Source: Verrucomicrobiales bacterium
Lineage (GTDB): Bacteria; Verrucomicrobiota; Verrucomicrobiia; Limisphaerales; JACDHS01
Reading direction: 5' to 3'
Assembly (NCBI GenBank): GCA_028293445.1
Contig: JAQGOU010000051.1
Coordinates: 1-40,838, forward strand
Length of the DNA stretch: 40,838 nucleotides
A model generated the notes under the pieces. The model saw only the letters and a list, made by a program, of their open reading frames with translations. It ran no database searches and was not told the origin of the DNA. Position 1 is the stretch's first letter; the number at the start of each line of letters is the position of its first letter. A program made the translations under genes and the position numbers. Below are positions 8,901-15,801 of the stretch, piece after piece.

Positions 8901-9852
8901 GCAATCCCACGGCCGATTCGATTTCCACCTGCGTATCTTCGGCATTGATCGTAAGCGCTCCCGATTCTCTCTCGACATTCAGGGGCTGAGGCAATGAAAG
9001 CGCCAATGATGACGGTGTCGATTCCACCGTTTGTTCCGACACGAGCGTGAGCTGATACGACTTTTCAATCGGGCGGATGTATTCGATTTCCAAAGTCTGT
9101 TTTCCTTCTTCGGTTTTCACCTGCCAATCCCGAACCTGTTCGCCAATCAAACGTGTCAAGGCGTGTCCTTGCGGTAACACGATGCTCAACCTCGGAAGCT
9201 TCCCTTGCACAATGTCGAACTGGAATTGCGTGTTGAACTTAACCGCGGTCGGCGTGACCTGCGCGGTCGCGGTCGTCTCCGTCGTCACCAACACTTTGCG
9301 GGTGACTTCCACTTTCTTGTTTTGCCAGCGGAACGACACCGTGCGATCAGCGCCCAGAAAACCTTTCACCTCCGAGACCCCATTGGTTTGAGTCGACGCG
9401 ACCACCGTCCCGCTCAACAACTGCAACTCGAGTCCAGAACCATTCGCTTGCGCGGTGACGGAGGCAATCGGCGTCGTCGGACCCGCGAAGGAAATCTGAT
9501 TCCAGGTTTCGCTCCGTGAAATTTTAGCGATCACTTCGACCTGGATTGGAAATTTGCCGGGGCGCGAAACTGCGAGCCAATATTCATTGCCGCGCCGTTC
9601 CATTTGCAGGCCATTGGGCAGTTTTGGTGGCAAAACGGCCAACTCTCCTTCGAGAAAGCGGACGCTCGTGGCTGTTTTGCTGGAGGACTCAATGACGGCG
9701 TTCACGATGAAGCGCGCTTCGTCCTCATTAATCTTTCCCTCGTATCGCAGTTCGCGAAACACAGGGCTGTCCTCCTGGACTTTCAACGGTTCTTTGGCAA
9801 AAGCGCCGAGCGTGAGTAAAACGAAGACAGCCGATAACAATTTGAGGGGCAT
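2926..9852 (-). CDS. Giant two-lobed secreted/membrane protein with embedded pseudopilin-like segment
   Basis: This 2308-residue protein is of unknown function. The ATG at 9850-9852 was chosen because it gives a typical signal peptide (MPLKLLSAVFVLLTLGAFA); the upstream in-frame start would add 57 non-conserved residues before it. The ectodomain occupies roughly residues 20-845 and is beta-rich. Two membrane helices follow (about 849-870 and 876-898). The second runs into a pseudopilin-like segment (AGMLLPALSKAKSRAQRI, M894), which ends with an HGRNVLYADG motif near residue 994. A Gln/Gly/Ser-rich linker and three or more membrane helices come next. Near residue 1250-1269 a second signal-like stretch ends in ANA. 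After it a second ectodomain clearly repeats the first: PSSWKNVEFTGPSIRRK against PASLKNVEITGANIRRR. A charged helical insert and a C-terminal membrane helix close the protein. Likely a cell-envelope protein. Confidence 0.85.
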   Translation of the reverse strand: MPLKLLSAVFVLLTLGAFAKEPLKVQEDSPVFRELRYEGKINEDEARFIVNAVIESSSKTATSVRFLEGELAVLPPKLPNGLQMERRGNEYWLAVSRPGKFPIQVEVIAKISRSETWNQISFAGPTTPIASVTAQANGSGLELQLLSGTVVASTQTNGVSEVKGFLGADRTVSFRWQNKKVEVTRKVLVTTETTATAQVTPTAVKFNTQFQFDIVQGKLPRLSIVLPQGHALTRLIGEQVRDWQVKTEEGKQTLEIEYIRPIEKSYQLTLVSEQTVESTPSSLALSLPQPLNVERESGALTINAEDTQVEIESAVGLRQVNAANGSLAAYRFNARPFSIALKLKRIEPVISVADRVATRVEETRLLVSHTLVLMVEKAGVYTLELTPQAGLVVADVRSEGLEDWQVSGGKLRLNFTARVLGARLITVQLEQPFKTFPEQIVVMPLRLTGATKETAHIGVATIAGVRAKTIEVGNVREVPINTIGSQTDESLAYTADAADWKLSLAAEKLSARVVAEIFNLVTVGDGLLGGSATIRYGLVNQGVQEFKVKVPSSWKNVEFTGPSIRRKESVVNTNSVVWTIGLQDKVWGGYTLVVTYDIQFDPKNAILHLGGIHALDVERENGSVAVTSAASLKLNVKTAADPLRRIDESELNASDHALITRSVLLAYRYTGNDYDFAVDVNRFEQVTVLDAVTDRTQLTTVLTEAGEMLTQASFMVKNNDKQFQRFQLPDRATFWSCYVNGQSAKPERDGEWLLVSLPRGENRDEAFAVDIVYAEQKPLLKSLMPQAIHLTAPKTDVPNTYAEWEFYAPNAYRLSGFGGNMTVARGTTYDLRDAWQEFVDFYHHILREMGIAIVVVGGFAVLLIALIGSAIRRGWSGVVAVLGLFAIVITLAGMLLPALSKAKSRAQRINSVSSLKQIGTGMRMFANDNGDKLPASFEEMSEQLSSEKIVIDPESGQRFVYVGGAASLDQLKPESVVAYSPTDSGHGRNVLYADGSVSQVSSETFADLSHRGFTLLATQSEMAAQKQSLAVERQQSSFYAEPAKVPQQTATATGDMAMDGIKTANRSVNGLVSGGGMATFTTTATNASYGWSTVGSMAAPMSSPTPTVAAPQPMAAGIRSIRIDIPRAGRAFTFTKVLNVLDEPLAIKTEIMRLSVYQMAQMVVQLCAFVAGLLLFWRQWRRGRRSSLLITIALVLAFGSVGSLLIAWRLLHIGLIILVPALLLSGIAYLAWKYWPRKVPLMVPPTIDSSAGPIVALLALTFFVANANAVSPVVAETKPVAVGTYSILSANYIAQVNDRVAQVDATLQISAKASEQKILLFGEEVVVEKFAAKPGEVRLVRDGKTISAVVAKRGETTLQLRLLVKLSGDITKRELIFGVPPSLASQLTVNIDQLDADVEFPSAISFKKTNQLQQTRVEALLGANEKVELRWTPKVKRAADIAATVFCQNANVVTIGGGVVNTRTTFDYQVTQGELRQMKIRLAVGQRLLRVEGENIRTWEMAKEGEPILTVELAKGVSPGYKLVVETEKVLDTPPSTAKIEVPHALDVKRETGLLALRNTDELSLSVEGVQEIQRVDAEEFTRMTSQKSENLFSVFRFFKTDFDLRIRAEMVQAKVEAVARNSFRVATHDTYLAAYIDYTIKRAGVFGLRVALPEGYRVQQVLGNDVLQHIERTEEGKRILEITFKERKMGTYALHLELVQTYKDLGAAISLSGVQPIGTEKLSGFVEVSSEAGISLKTAGFEKMVEIPATALPANMNRSGAVLAYKLVSVENDSTWKLSLTTEKIEPWIRAQVMNTLTMNEVLVSGRALVRYDIQNAPVKELQLKIPASLKNVEITGANIRRRDQVGELWKIELQNKVSGTHELTVTWEVPRGNKTNLFEVAAVNAAGVERESGFISVVATAPQQVTEHASTDVVKMDRHELPDWAQSTETAALVYRYLRPGYKLVLEAKRFEEAEVLQALVESAKLSTVVADDGQTMTEMSLAVRNNGRQYLEVELPAGAKIWSAFVAGQPVRPSMRASKLLIPIEQSAGTDAAISVVLNYVNTNPFPKTRGSIALVSPKLDTPLKNARWDLFLPPDYEYDNFKGTMTREGSVVIAEVASFSSFEYVKQEKQARSNLRADAKNDVQNVKRKLAEGNYHEAAGDFKKAQAKVAGGNFEDKELKDLERDLRRAQGSNLIAAQNDFVNNGSLANSLSSMEKEKLNLGIQYDAEVAQLQCVRVQDAQEIATPKLQPLHINLPTRGVQRSFTQVLQTEVNKPMTVEFSALNLKTTNWPLRLGGCFVGFLALWGFVAVTTRRTDKTSNAKIA

Positions 9853-10130
9853 AGATTTTCTTGGTTGTTTGAAGACCGAAGTGGTCACAGCAAAACAGTG
9901 GTGCATAAGACATGCCGTAGGTCGCCGGATGGAAAACAGGGGCATTTCGCGGAAAAGCCGCGGGATACCTGCGTGGACACCGCGCAGACCGCGTGAGAAT
10001 CTTCCATCAATAAAATGCGACACTCAGGGTCAGACGGGATCCCTTAAAAAATACTCCGGCCTTTTCTCATGGGAATAGCCTGTTGCAGTCCGAGGCCTTT
10101 TTGTTACGTTCATAAAAAGTTTCAATCCGC

Positions 10131-10523
10131 ATGCAAATTACAAAACAGCTCGCTCTCTTTCTCGAAAACACGCCCGGAACACTCGCTCGCGTTTGCGAGG
10201 CCCTGGCAAAGGCGAAGATCAATATTTACGCCATTTCCACCAGTGACACGATTGACCATAGCGTCGTGCGCATGGTCGTGAGTGATCCGCGCAAAGCGCT
10301 GCAGTTGTTTGAGGATCACGGCACGCTCGTCGTCGATGACGATGTGCTGATGATTGAAGGAGACAATAAACCTGGTTCACTCGCGATTATGGCGAAGAAG
10401 CTCTCGGCCGGCAAAGTGAACATCGAATACGCCTACTGCGCCACGCCCCCGGACGCCAAGAAGGGACTCTTGATCCTGCGCGTTTCCGATGCGAAGAAGG
10501 CGATGAAAGTCCTGAACTCGTAA
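10131..10523 (+). CDS. Tandem ACT-domain protein
   Basis: This 130-residue protein consists of two ACT domains, at about residues 1-66 and 68-130. The first opens with the classical pattern QLALFLENTPGTLARVCEALA, here split as ENTPGTLARV followed by INIYAIS. The second repeats it as GDNKPGSLAIMAKKL followed by VNIEYAY. ACT domains bind amino acids and regulate enzymes or transcription, and stand-alone tandem ACT proteins are usually amino-acid sensors of unknown partner. There is no catalytic or DNA-binding domain. The gene lies 25 bp before fdhD on the same strand and is divergent from the giant protein gene. The ATG at 10131 has no obvious Shine-Dalgarno sequence. The domain call is firm; the ligand is unknown. 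Confidence 0.9.
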   Translation: MQITKQLALFLENTPGTLARVCEALAKAKINIYAISTSDTIDHSVVRMVVSDPRKALQLFEDHGTLVVDDDVLMIEGDNKPGSLAIMAKKLSAGKVNIEYAYCATPPDAKKGLLILRVSDAKKAMKVLNS

Positions 10524-10548
10524 GCGGCTGATCGTCAGGCTTCTCCGG

Positions 10549-11349
10549 TTGAAGACGAAGAAAACCAAAGTCTTGCGTTGGGAACTCGGTTCCGCGCCGA
10601 TCGAGAAAAGAGATTATCTCGCTGCGGAAGAGCCGCTCGAAATCCGCGTCGATAACCATCGCGTGTCAGTCACGATGCGAACGCCCGGCAATGATGACGA
10701 ACTCGCCGTCGGTTTTCTTTTATCGGAGGGACTAATCCATCGACGCGCGGACGTGGCGAAAATCGCGCCGCATCCGCGCAACAAGGACAAGAATGTCACC
10801 AACGTCTTTCTCGGCATCGACGTCGCGCTCAAACTGGAGGAAGTGACTCGCCGCGTTTTTGTTTCCTCCAGTTGCGGGCTCTGTGGAAAGGAAAGCATCG
10901 AATCGGTCCATCAGCATTTCGCGCCGCTTTCCAAGAAAATTTCCGTGGATGCCAAGATCTTGCTGACGCTTCCGGAAAAGCTTCGTGCATCACAGGAGAC
11001 CTTCGATCAAACCGGTGGACTTCATGCCGCAGCGATCTTTGATCTGAAGGGGAAGTTGATTATCCTGCGCGAAGATGTCGGCCGACATAACGCCGTCGAT
11101 AAAGTGTTAGGCCACTGTTTTCTAAACGGCATCTTCCCACTCACCGATCACGTGCTCATGGTGAGCGGCCGGGCCTCGTTTGAAATCCTTCAGAAAGCTC
11201 TCTCGGCAAAAGTTCCTGTCATTTGCGCGGTCTCCGCACCTTCAAGTCTGGCCGTAGAGTTCGCCCGCGAATCCAAACAGACGCTGGTCGGTTTCCTGCG
11301 AGGCGAACGGATGAACATTTACTCCATGCCCGGGCAAATTCGTTTTTAA
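10549..11349 (+). CDS. fdhD: Formate dehydrogenase accessory sulfurtransferase FdhD
   Basis: This 266-residue protein transfers sulfur to the molybdenum (bis-MGD) cofactor of formate dehydrogenase in the cytoplasm. Family landmarks are all present: the reactive cysteine motif SSCGLCGKES, the TGGLHAA block, EDVGRHNAVDKVLG, SGRASFEI and SAPSSLAVEFA. Length matches the family (about 260-280). The start used is TTG at 10549; no better in-frame ATG lies upstream before a stop codon. It follows the ACT-domain gene by 25 bp. No formate dehydrogenase or molybdopterin gene is present in this window, so the client enzyme must be encoded elsewhere. Confidence 0.93.
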   Translation: MKTKKTKVLRWELGSAPIEKRDYLAAEEPLEIRVDNHRVSVTMRTPGNDDELAVGFLLSEGLIHRRADVAKIAPHPRNKDKNVTNVFLGIDVALKLEEVTRRVFVSSSCGLCGKESIESVHQHFAPLSKKISVDAKILLTLPEKLRASQETFDQTGGLHAAAIFDLKGKLIILREDVGRHNAVDKVLGHCFLNGIFPLTDHVLMVSGRASFEILQKALSAKVPVICAVSAPSSLAVEFARESKQTLVGFLRGERMNIYSMPGQIRF

Positions 11350-11549
11350 CCACGGATAAAGCCGAATTAACCCAGCACGGTGGAACCGCACGCGGGACAG
11401 GGGAATTTACACCACGAAATACTCGAAGTACGCGAAAAACTTCATTTCGGCAGTTCCCTTTTCGTGTATTTCGAGTATTTCGTGGTTTAAACTCCGCTCC
11501 CTTTTTCTTCTTTTCTTTTATCCGTGTTAATCCGTGTCCATCCGTGGTT
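11348..11549. repeat. Nested inverted repeats between convergent genes, possible bidirectional terminator
   Basis: The inner arms at 11411-11438 and 11459-11486 are reverse complements with only 2 mismatches in 28, and the loop is 20 bp. The outer flanks are also related. AACCACGGATAAA at 11348 mirrors the right side, where ATCCGTG recurs at 10-bp steps (11519, 11529, 11539). On the right inner arm a TTTCGTG/TTTCGAG unit recurs every 9 bp. The block separates the stop of fdhD (+) from the stop of the PRC-barrel gene (-), so a two-way terminator is plausible. I recall phrases like ATCCGTG and TTTCGTGG as common intergenic repeats in several environmental phyla, but cannot check that here. Confidence 0.7.
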
Positions 11550-11572
11550 GAAAATCAGTTTCCCAACAGGCG

Positions 11573-12301
11573 TCACGGCGGAAACGGCGGCATGCGACCG
11601 ATGGTCTCAAGAATCTCCGCTTCCTTGCCCGATTCATAATAGGGCGGCAACTCACGAAGAAGATCGCGCGGAACATCCACCAACACCTTTGATTCTTCCC
11701 AGCTCACTTTTTGAATCCATTCCGTTGGAATCAAAACCTTTTTGCCCGGCAACCAATTACGGGTGCCGACAATCAGGTCGCGAATTTTCCAGTCAGCGTC
11801 ATCCACAAGAAAATCGTCCACATGACCAATGTCTCCGTCACGAGCGTGAAGATGATATCCTTTCACCTCACGGCTGCTGCGCAAATGCTGATCTGTTTGC
11901 TTCGGTGGCGAACTGGAATCAGCCGGTGGAAAAAGCCCCACACCACCGCCCGTCGGCACGCTCCAGAATATCGGATCCATCCAATAAAACGGCCACCCGA
12001 AGTAACGAAGATATTCTTCCTCAAGCTGACGCGAAAGCGGCTTGTCGCTGTCGATTGGCGGGCTCTTCTCCACCTGTTGCATCGTGAGCTGCACATGAAA
12101 GATTTTTTCCCGCTCATCGATCGTGCCCAGCGCGTGGGGAGGAATCAGGACTTTGCGACCGGGCAGCCAATGACCCACATCGGCGACGAGATAACGAACC
12201 CGCCAGGTATGGTCATCGAAATAGATTTCCCGGGCATGACCGATCTCGCCATCCAATGCGCCCAGGCGAAATCCACGAAGATGATTTACGCTGCGTAACA
12301 T
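11573..12301 (-). CDS. Double PRC-barrel domain protein
   Basis: This 242-residue protein has two PRC-barrel-like domains. The first is at about residues 7-80 (RLGALDGEIGHAREIYFDD, GHWLPGRKVLIPP) and the second at about 148-220 (HLHARDGDIGHVDDFLVDD, RNWLPGKKVLIPT). They are joined by a linker rich in Pro, Trp and Phe. PRC barrels occur in photosynthetic reaction-centre subunit H, in RimM and in many small stress-linked bacterial proteins, where they mediate protein contacts. There is no signal peptide or membrane helix. The ATG is well supported: AAAGGAGG lies 5 bp upstream. The gene is divergent from the nuo operon, with 651 bp between the two starts. Specific function is not known. Confidence 0.88.
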   Translation of the reverse strand: MLRSVNHLRGFRLGALDGEIGHAREIYFDDHTWRVRYLVADVGHWLPGRKVLIPPHALGTIDEREKIFHVQLTMQQVEKSPPIDSDKPLSRQLEEEYLRYFGWPFYWMDPIFWSVPTGGGVGLFPPADSSSPPKQTDQHLRSSREVKGYHLHARDGDIGHVDDFLVDDADWKIRDLIVGTRNWLPGKKVLIPTEWIQKVSWEESKVLVDVPRDLLRELPPYYESGKEAEILETIGRMPPFPP

Positions 12302-12461
12302 AGAAACCTCCTTTCCTACAGTACGCCGAAAGGGGAGGTCTGCAAACGGTTGCGGCGAACGAAACGACCGGCCGAAGAGATTCCGAAAGGGGGACTTCGG
12401 CGACCAGATGCCGCTTATCCAGAAGTTGGGCTTGTCGTGACCGGGATTGGACGGAAAAAAG

Positions 12462-12712
12462 GCCTCCCCAAAAGAGTCTAAAATCCCGTTCTCACGTGAG
12501 AATACGTTTTTAGGGCGCCCAAAACTTCATTCTCACGTGAGAATGTCTTTCCGGGCGGTCCAAAAGTACGTTTTCACGTGAGAACGTGTTTTCGGGGAGT
12601 CCAAAAGTTTAATCTCACGTGAGAATGTGTTTTTGGGGAGTCTAAAAGTTCATTCTTACGTGAGAATGTCTTTTCAGAGAGTCCGAAAGAGCGTTTTCCT
12701 GTGGGAAAACGG
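12462..12712. repeat. 41-bp hairpin array, six units, in the nuoA upstream region
   Basis: The palindrome core TTCTCACGTGAGAA or a variant recurs with core starts at 12492, 12533, 12574, 12615, 12656 and 12697, exactly 41 bp apart each time. Between cores lies a conserved spacer of the form GTNTTTTNGGGGAGTCCAAAAG. Variation inside the stems keeps pairing possible: units 3 and 5 carry changes that would be G-U pairs in RNA, and unit 6 (CGTTTTCCTGTGGGAAAACG) has changed both arms together. The flanking parts of the 651-bp divergent region (12302-12461 and 12713-12952) hold one short hairpin (12371-12401) and no promoter I can support. The array may bind a protein at helically phased sites or form serial RNA hairpins in the nuo leader. 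Confidence 0.88.
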
Positions 12713-12952
12713 GTTTATACCCCTGTAAATCAGCAACCTACAACGAAAGGGTTCTTTTTTGACGTTTTCACCTAGTTTCCGCCAAGATCTACGAATCCTT
12801 TTGGCGTTTAGATCCTATGCCTTTCTCCGTCGTCGCCACAATTTGCTCGCATCTTGCTCTTGCATCGCAAAAAATGTGAAACAAATTACAACCCCTGCGC
12901 AGAAGGAGCGTTTTGCGGCAGGTAAGTTCATTGCGGCTAAGAGCCTGAATTA

Positions 12953-13324
12953 ATGCAGTCTCATCCCTATCTTTTTTTGGTTGTTCTGACCGTTGCGGCG
13001 CTGCTGTTCGCGCTGATACCGCTCGCACTCGCACGCCTCTGGGCGAAGACATTCTCTCCGCGCAAACCTGGTCCCAGCAAAAGCGCCGTCTATGAATGCG
13101 GCCTCGAATCCAAACCAACCGGTTGGATCCAGTTCAAATCGGATTATTATATCTACGCGATTGTGTTTTTGGTCTTCGACGTGGAAACGATTTTTCTCCT
13201 CCCCTTCGCCGTCGCCTTCAAAGGCCTGTCGATTGGCGGATTTGCCGCGATCATGATATTTCTTTTGTTGTTGGTGGAGGGATTGGTCTGGGCCTGCATG
13301 AAAGGTGTTCTGAAATGGAAGTAA
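12953..13324 (+). CDS. nuoA: NADH-quinone oxidoreductase subunit A
   Basis: This 123-residue membrane subunit of complex I has three transmembrane helices. The family signature between helices 1 and 2 is present (SAVYECGLESKPTGWIQF), and helix 2 carries the acidic pair in FLVFDVETIFLLPFA. In the complex it packs at the quinone-site end near NuoH and NuoJ and its mobile loop contacts NuoB/D. It is the first gene of a twelve-gene operon and is followed by nuoB after 3 bp. The Shine-Dalgarno sequence is weak. Upstream is the 41-bp hairpin array. Confidence 0.96.
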   Translation: MQSHPYLFLVVLTVAALLFALIPLALARLWAKTFSPRKPGPSKSAVYECGLESKPTGWIQFKSDYYIYAIVFLVFDVETIFLLPFAVAFKGLSIGGFAAIMIFLLLLVEGLVWACMKGVLKWK

Positions 13325-13327
13325 CTC

Positions 13328-13945
13328 ATGATTGACGAAGGACTTCAAAACGAAATGAAGAAGCAAGGCGTGTTCACCACGTCGTTGCAGGATCTCTATA
13401 ACTGGGGCCGGAAAAGCTCGGTCTGGCCGCTGCAATTTGGACTGGCCTGTTGCGCGATCGAAATGATTGCCGCATCGATGGCGCGATTTGATATTTCACG
13501 GTTTGGCGCCGAAGTGTTTCGTCCGTCGCCGCGCCAGGCGGATCTGATGATAGTTGCGGGCACGGTCACCAAGAAAATGTTGCCCCAGGTTGTGCGCCTC
13601 TACAACCAGATGCCTGAACCCAAATACGTCATTGCCATGGGAGCGTGCGCGATTTCCGGCGGTCCATTTAAAGAAGGGTATAATGTTCTGAAAGGGGTTG
13701 ACCGTTATCTCCCGGTAGATGTTCACATTCCCGGCTGCCCACCACGACCCGAAGCGTTGCTGCATGCCTTGATGACGTTGCAGAAAAAAATCGAAACGGA
13801 TGCGCTCACCGGCGAGAAGCGTCCGCGCCATCTCCAGGCGGATGCACCCAGCGAATTTCCGATCCCTGAATTTGGCGAACACGATTTGGTCCCGTCCAAG
13901 AACGAACAGCTCTGGAAACCGGCTCCAGTGGTTCGAAACGAATGA
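13328..13945 (+). CDS. nuoB: NADH-quinone oxidoreductase subunit B
   Basis: This 205-residue subunit holds iron-sulfur cluster N2, the last cluster before quinone. All four ligands are visible: the adjacent pair Cys41-Cys42 (GLACCAIEM), Cys107 (MGACAISGG) and Cys137 ([10 protein letters not shown]). The C-terminal 40 residues are longer than in short homologues and run into a hydrophilic tail. Its stop overlaps the nuoC start in ATGA, indicating translational coupling. It is expected to sit in the peripheral arm at the membrane interface. Confidence 0.97.
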   Translation: MIDEGLQNEMKKQGVFTTSLQDLYNWGRKSSVWPLQFGLACCAIEMIAASMARFDISRFGAEVFRPSPRQADLMIVAGTVTKKMLPQVVRLYNQMPEPKYVIAMGACAISGGPFKEGYNVLKGVDRYLPVDVHIPGCPPRPEALLHALMTLQKKIETDALTGEKRPRHLQADAPSEFPIPEFGEHDLVPSKNEQLWKPAPVVRNE

Positions 13946-14592
13946 TCCCGACGCTCGAACAAATCAAAGCCCGCATTGAACAAAGCGTACCCGGCGCGCG
14001 CCTGGAAATTATTCCGAACGGTAGTCCCGCCAACCAACCTTCGCTCTTGGTAAGTAACGAACACGCCGTCGACGTGGCTAAATTTTTGCGCGATGATTCC
14101 GAGTTGCGACTGGATTACGCTTCCAACGCCACAGGCATCGATTGGCTGGAAAAGGTGGTGAAAGAAAAAGTAAAGGTGAAGCGGATGGTGGAAGGTGTCG
14201 AAAAGGAACTGGAAGAGACGGTGGAAAAAAAGACGCCGGCTTACCTCGAAGCGGTTTATCACCTTTATTCCATGTCGTTAAAGCATGGGCCGATCGTCCT
14301 GCGACTCCGCACCGAAAACCGGACCGACAAAACGCACCTACCCTCACTGACGCCCATCTGGCGCAGTTGCGAGTTTCAGGAACGAGAGATTTTCGATCTC
14401 TACGGAATTATTTTCGACGGGCATCCCGACTTGCGCCGCATTTTGATGTGGGACGCATTTAAAGATTTCCCGATGCGCCGCGATTATGTCGCGCCCGACG
14501 ATTACGAGTACGAACCGACGCCGCACGATGCCGTTCTGGAGAAAGCGAAATGTCATTTTCCAATAGTGGAAACACCGGAGGTGAAACCGTGA
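13942..14592 (+). CDS. nuoC: NADH-quinone oxidoreductase subunit C
   Basis: This 216-residue peripheral-arm subunit (30-kDa subunit family) ends in the hallmark block [20 protein letters not shown] followed by a DFPMRRDY motif. It is a separate gene, not fused to NuoD. An unusual insert of about 30 highly charged residues (Lys/Glu/Val-rich, around residues 70-100) splits the normally continuous link between TGIDW and EAVYHLYSM. It overlaps nuoB by 4 bp and nuoD by 3 bp when the GTG start of nuoD is used. Assignment is secure; the effect of the insert is unknown. Confidence 0.96.
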   Translation: MIPTLEQIKARIEQSVPGARLEIIPNGSPANQPSLLVSNEHAVDVAKFLRDDSELRLDYASNATGIDWLEKVVKEKVKVKRMVEGVEKELEETVEKKTPAYLEAVYHLYSMSLKHGPIVLRLRTENRTDKTHLPSLTPIWRSCEFQEREIFDLYGIIFDGHPDLRRILMWDAFKDFPMRRDYVAPDDYEYEPTPHDAVLEKAKCHFPIVETPEVKP

Positions 14593-15797
14593 TCCCGAGT
14601 TCCGATTCTCCTTCGCTCAACGGTGTCACCGCCGCAATCGACTTCGACGAGCCGCAGAAAAGTTATTCTCTGCTGCCCAAGCAGAATAGCGAAGTGCCTG
14701 GAGAGCTCCTGGAAGTCGCGATGGGTCCGCATCATCCCTCCACGCACGGAGTGTTCCGAATGGACGTCGTGCTCGATGGCGAAAGGATCGTGAAGCTCAA
14801 GCCGGTGTTCGGTTACCTGCATCGCAACCACGAAAAGATTGCCGAAGGGACGAGTTACCTCGGTTCGATTCCTTACACCGATCGACTCGATTACCTCTGT
14901 TCGATGTCGAACAACTGGGGCTATGCGTTGACCGTCGAGAAGCTCTCCGGTTTCCAGGTGCCGGAACGCGCGGAATATATTCGCGTGATCATGGCTGAGC
15001 TCACCCGGCTCGTGAATCACATCTGTCTCGTGGGCTTTCTCATGCAGGACATGGGCGCGATGGGGACGCCGTTGATGTATGCGTTCCGTGAGCGCGAAAA
15101 AATCCTCGACCTGTTTGAAGCGGCAAGCGGTGCGCGCATGATGTGCAATTATCTGCGGTTCGGCGGCGTGCGTTGCGATCTACCCAAGGGCTGGCTCGAT
15201 GAAGCCCGCAAAGTGGTCGAAAACTTCCCGCGCTTCCTCGACGAATTCGAAGCGCTCTTGAGTGGAAATGAAATTCTCATCGCCCGCGCACAAGGCGTCG
15301 GCGTTTTAGGAAAAGAACTCGCGGTGAATGCCGGGATCACCGGACCGATGCTGCGCGCCTGCGGAGTGAACTACGATATTCGGAAAGTGGACAAATACGG
15401 AATCTACGATCGCTTCGACTTTCGCGTTCCGCTCGGCGAACACGGTGATGTCTTCGATCGCTACATGGTCCGCGTTTTAGAAATGCGCGAATCGCTCAAG
15501 ATTCTGAAGGCGGCGTTACGCGACATTCCTGAGGGCCTCATTGTGGATGCCAAAGCAAAGTCGCGCGGCTTGCGTCCTAAAGTCGGTGAAGCCTACGGTC
15601 GCATCGAAGGTCCCAAAGGTGAGTTGGGCTTTTATCTGATCAGCGACGGCAGCGCGAATCCGTATCGCTATCGAGTTCGCCCACCAAGTTTAATTAACCT
15701 AACGATCCTCGAAGATATGTGTCTCGGCCTCACCATTGCGGATGCCGTGATTATTCTCGGCAGTGTGGACATCGTCTTAGGAGAAGTGGACCGATAA
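14589..15797 (+). CDS. nuoD: NADH-quinone oxidoreductase subunit D
   Basis: This 402-residue subunit forms the quinone-binding pocket with NuoB and NuoH. The N-terminal block [20 protein letters not shown] and the following [14 protein letters not shown] are canonical, as is the [10 protein letters not shown] region and the LGEVDR end. The GTG at 14589 is preferred over the ATG at 14550. It overlaps the nuoC stop as GTGA and has GGAGGT six bases upstream, while the ATG lies inside nuoC with no ribosome-binding site. The hydrogenase-type nickel cysteines are absent, as expected for a complex I subunit. Confidence 0.95.
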   Translation: MIPSSDSPSLNGVTAAIDFDEPQKSYSLLPKQNSEVPGELLEVAMGPHHPSTHGVFRMDVVLDGERIVKLKPVFGYLHRNHEKIAEGTSYLGSIPYTDRLDYLCSMSNNWGYALTVEKLSGFQVPERAEYIRVIMAELTRLVNHICLVGFLMQDMGAMGTPLMYAFREREKILDLFEAASGARMMCNYLRFGGVRCDLPKGWLDEARKVVENFPRFLDEFEALLSGNEILIARAQGVGVLGKELAVNAGITGPMLRACGVNYDIRKVDKYGIYDRFDFRVPLGEHGDVFDRYMVRVLEMRESLKILKAALRDIPEGLIVDAKAKSRGLRPKVGEAYGRIEGPKGELGFYLISDGSANPYRYRVRPPSLINLTILEDMCLGLTIADAVIILGSVDIVLGEVDR

Positions 15798-15801
15798 ATT
15801 T

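Noticed and set aside
9853-10023. 57-residue N-terminal extension of the giant protein
   Set aside because: The extension is basic and unordered and would hide a good signal peptide that begins at the ATG at 9852.
12462-12712. Possible CRISPR array
   Set aside because: Only the 14-bp core palindrome and a degenerate spacer are shared, the intervening sequences resemble each other, and there are no cas genes. CRISPR repeats are longer and identical with unrelated spacers.
14550-14588. Upstream ATG for nuoD
   Set aside because: It overlaps nuoC by 43 bp without a ribosome-binding site, while the GTG at 14589 has GGAGGT at proper spacing and a GTGA overlap.
14589-15797. Membrane-bound [NiFe] hydrogenase or Mrp-type complex instead of complex I
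   Set aside because: NuoD lacks the CxxC pairs that bind nickel, and the NuoC, NuoD, NuoI and NuoH signatures are those of complex I.
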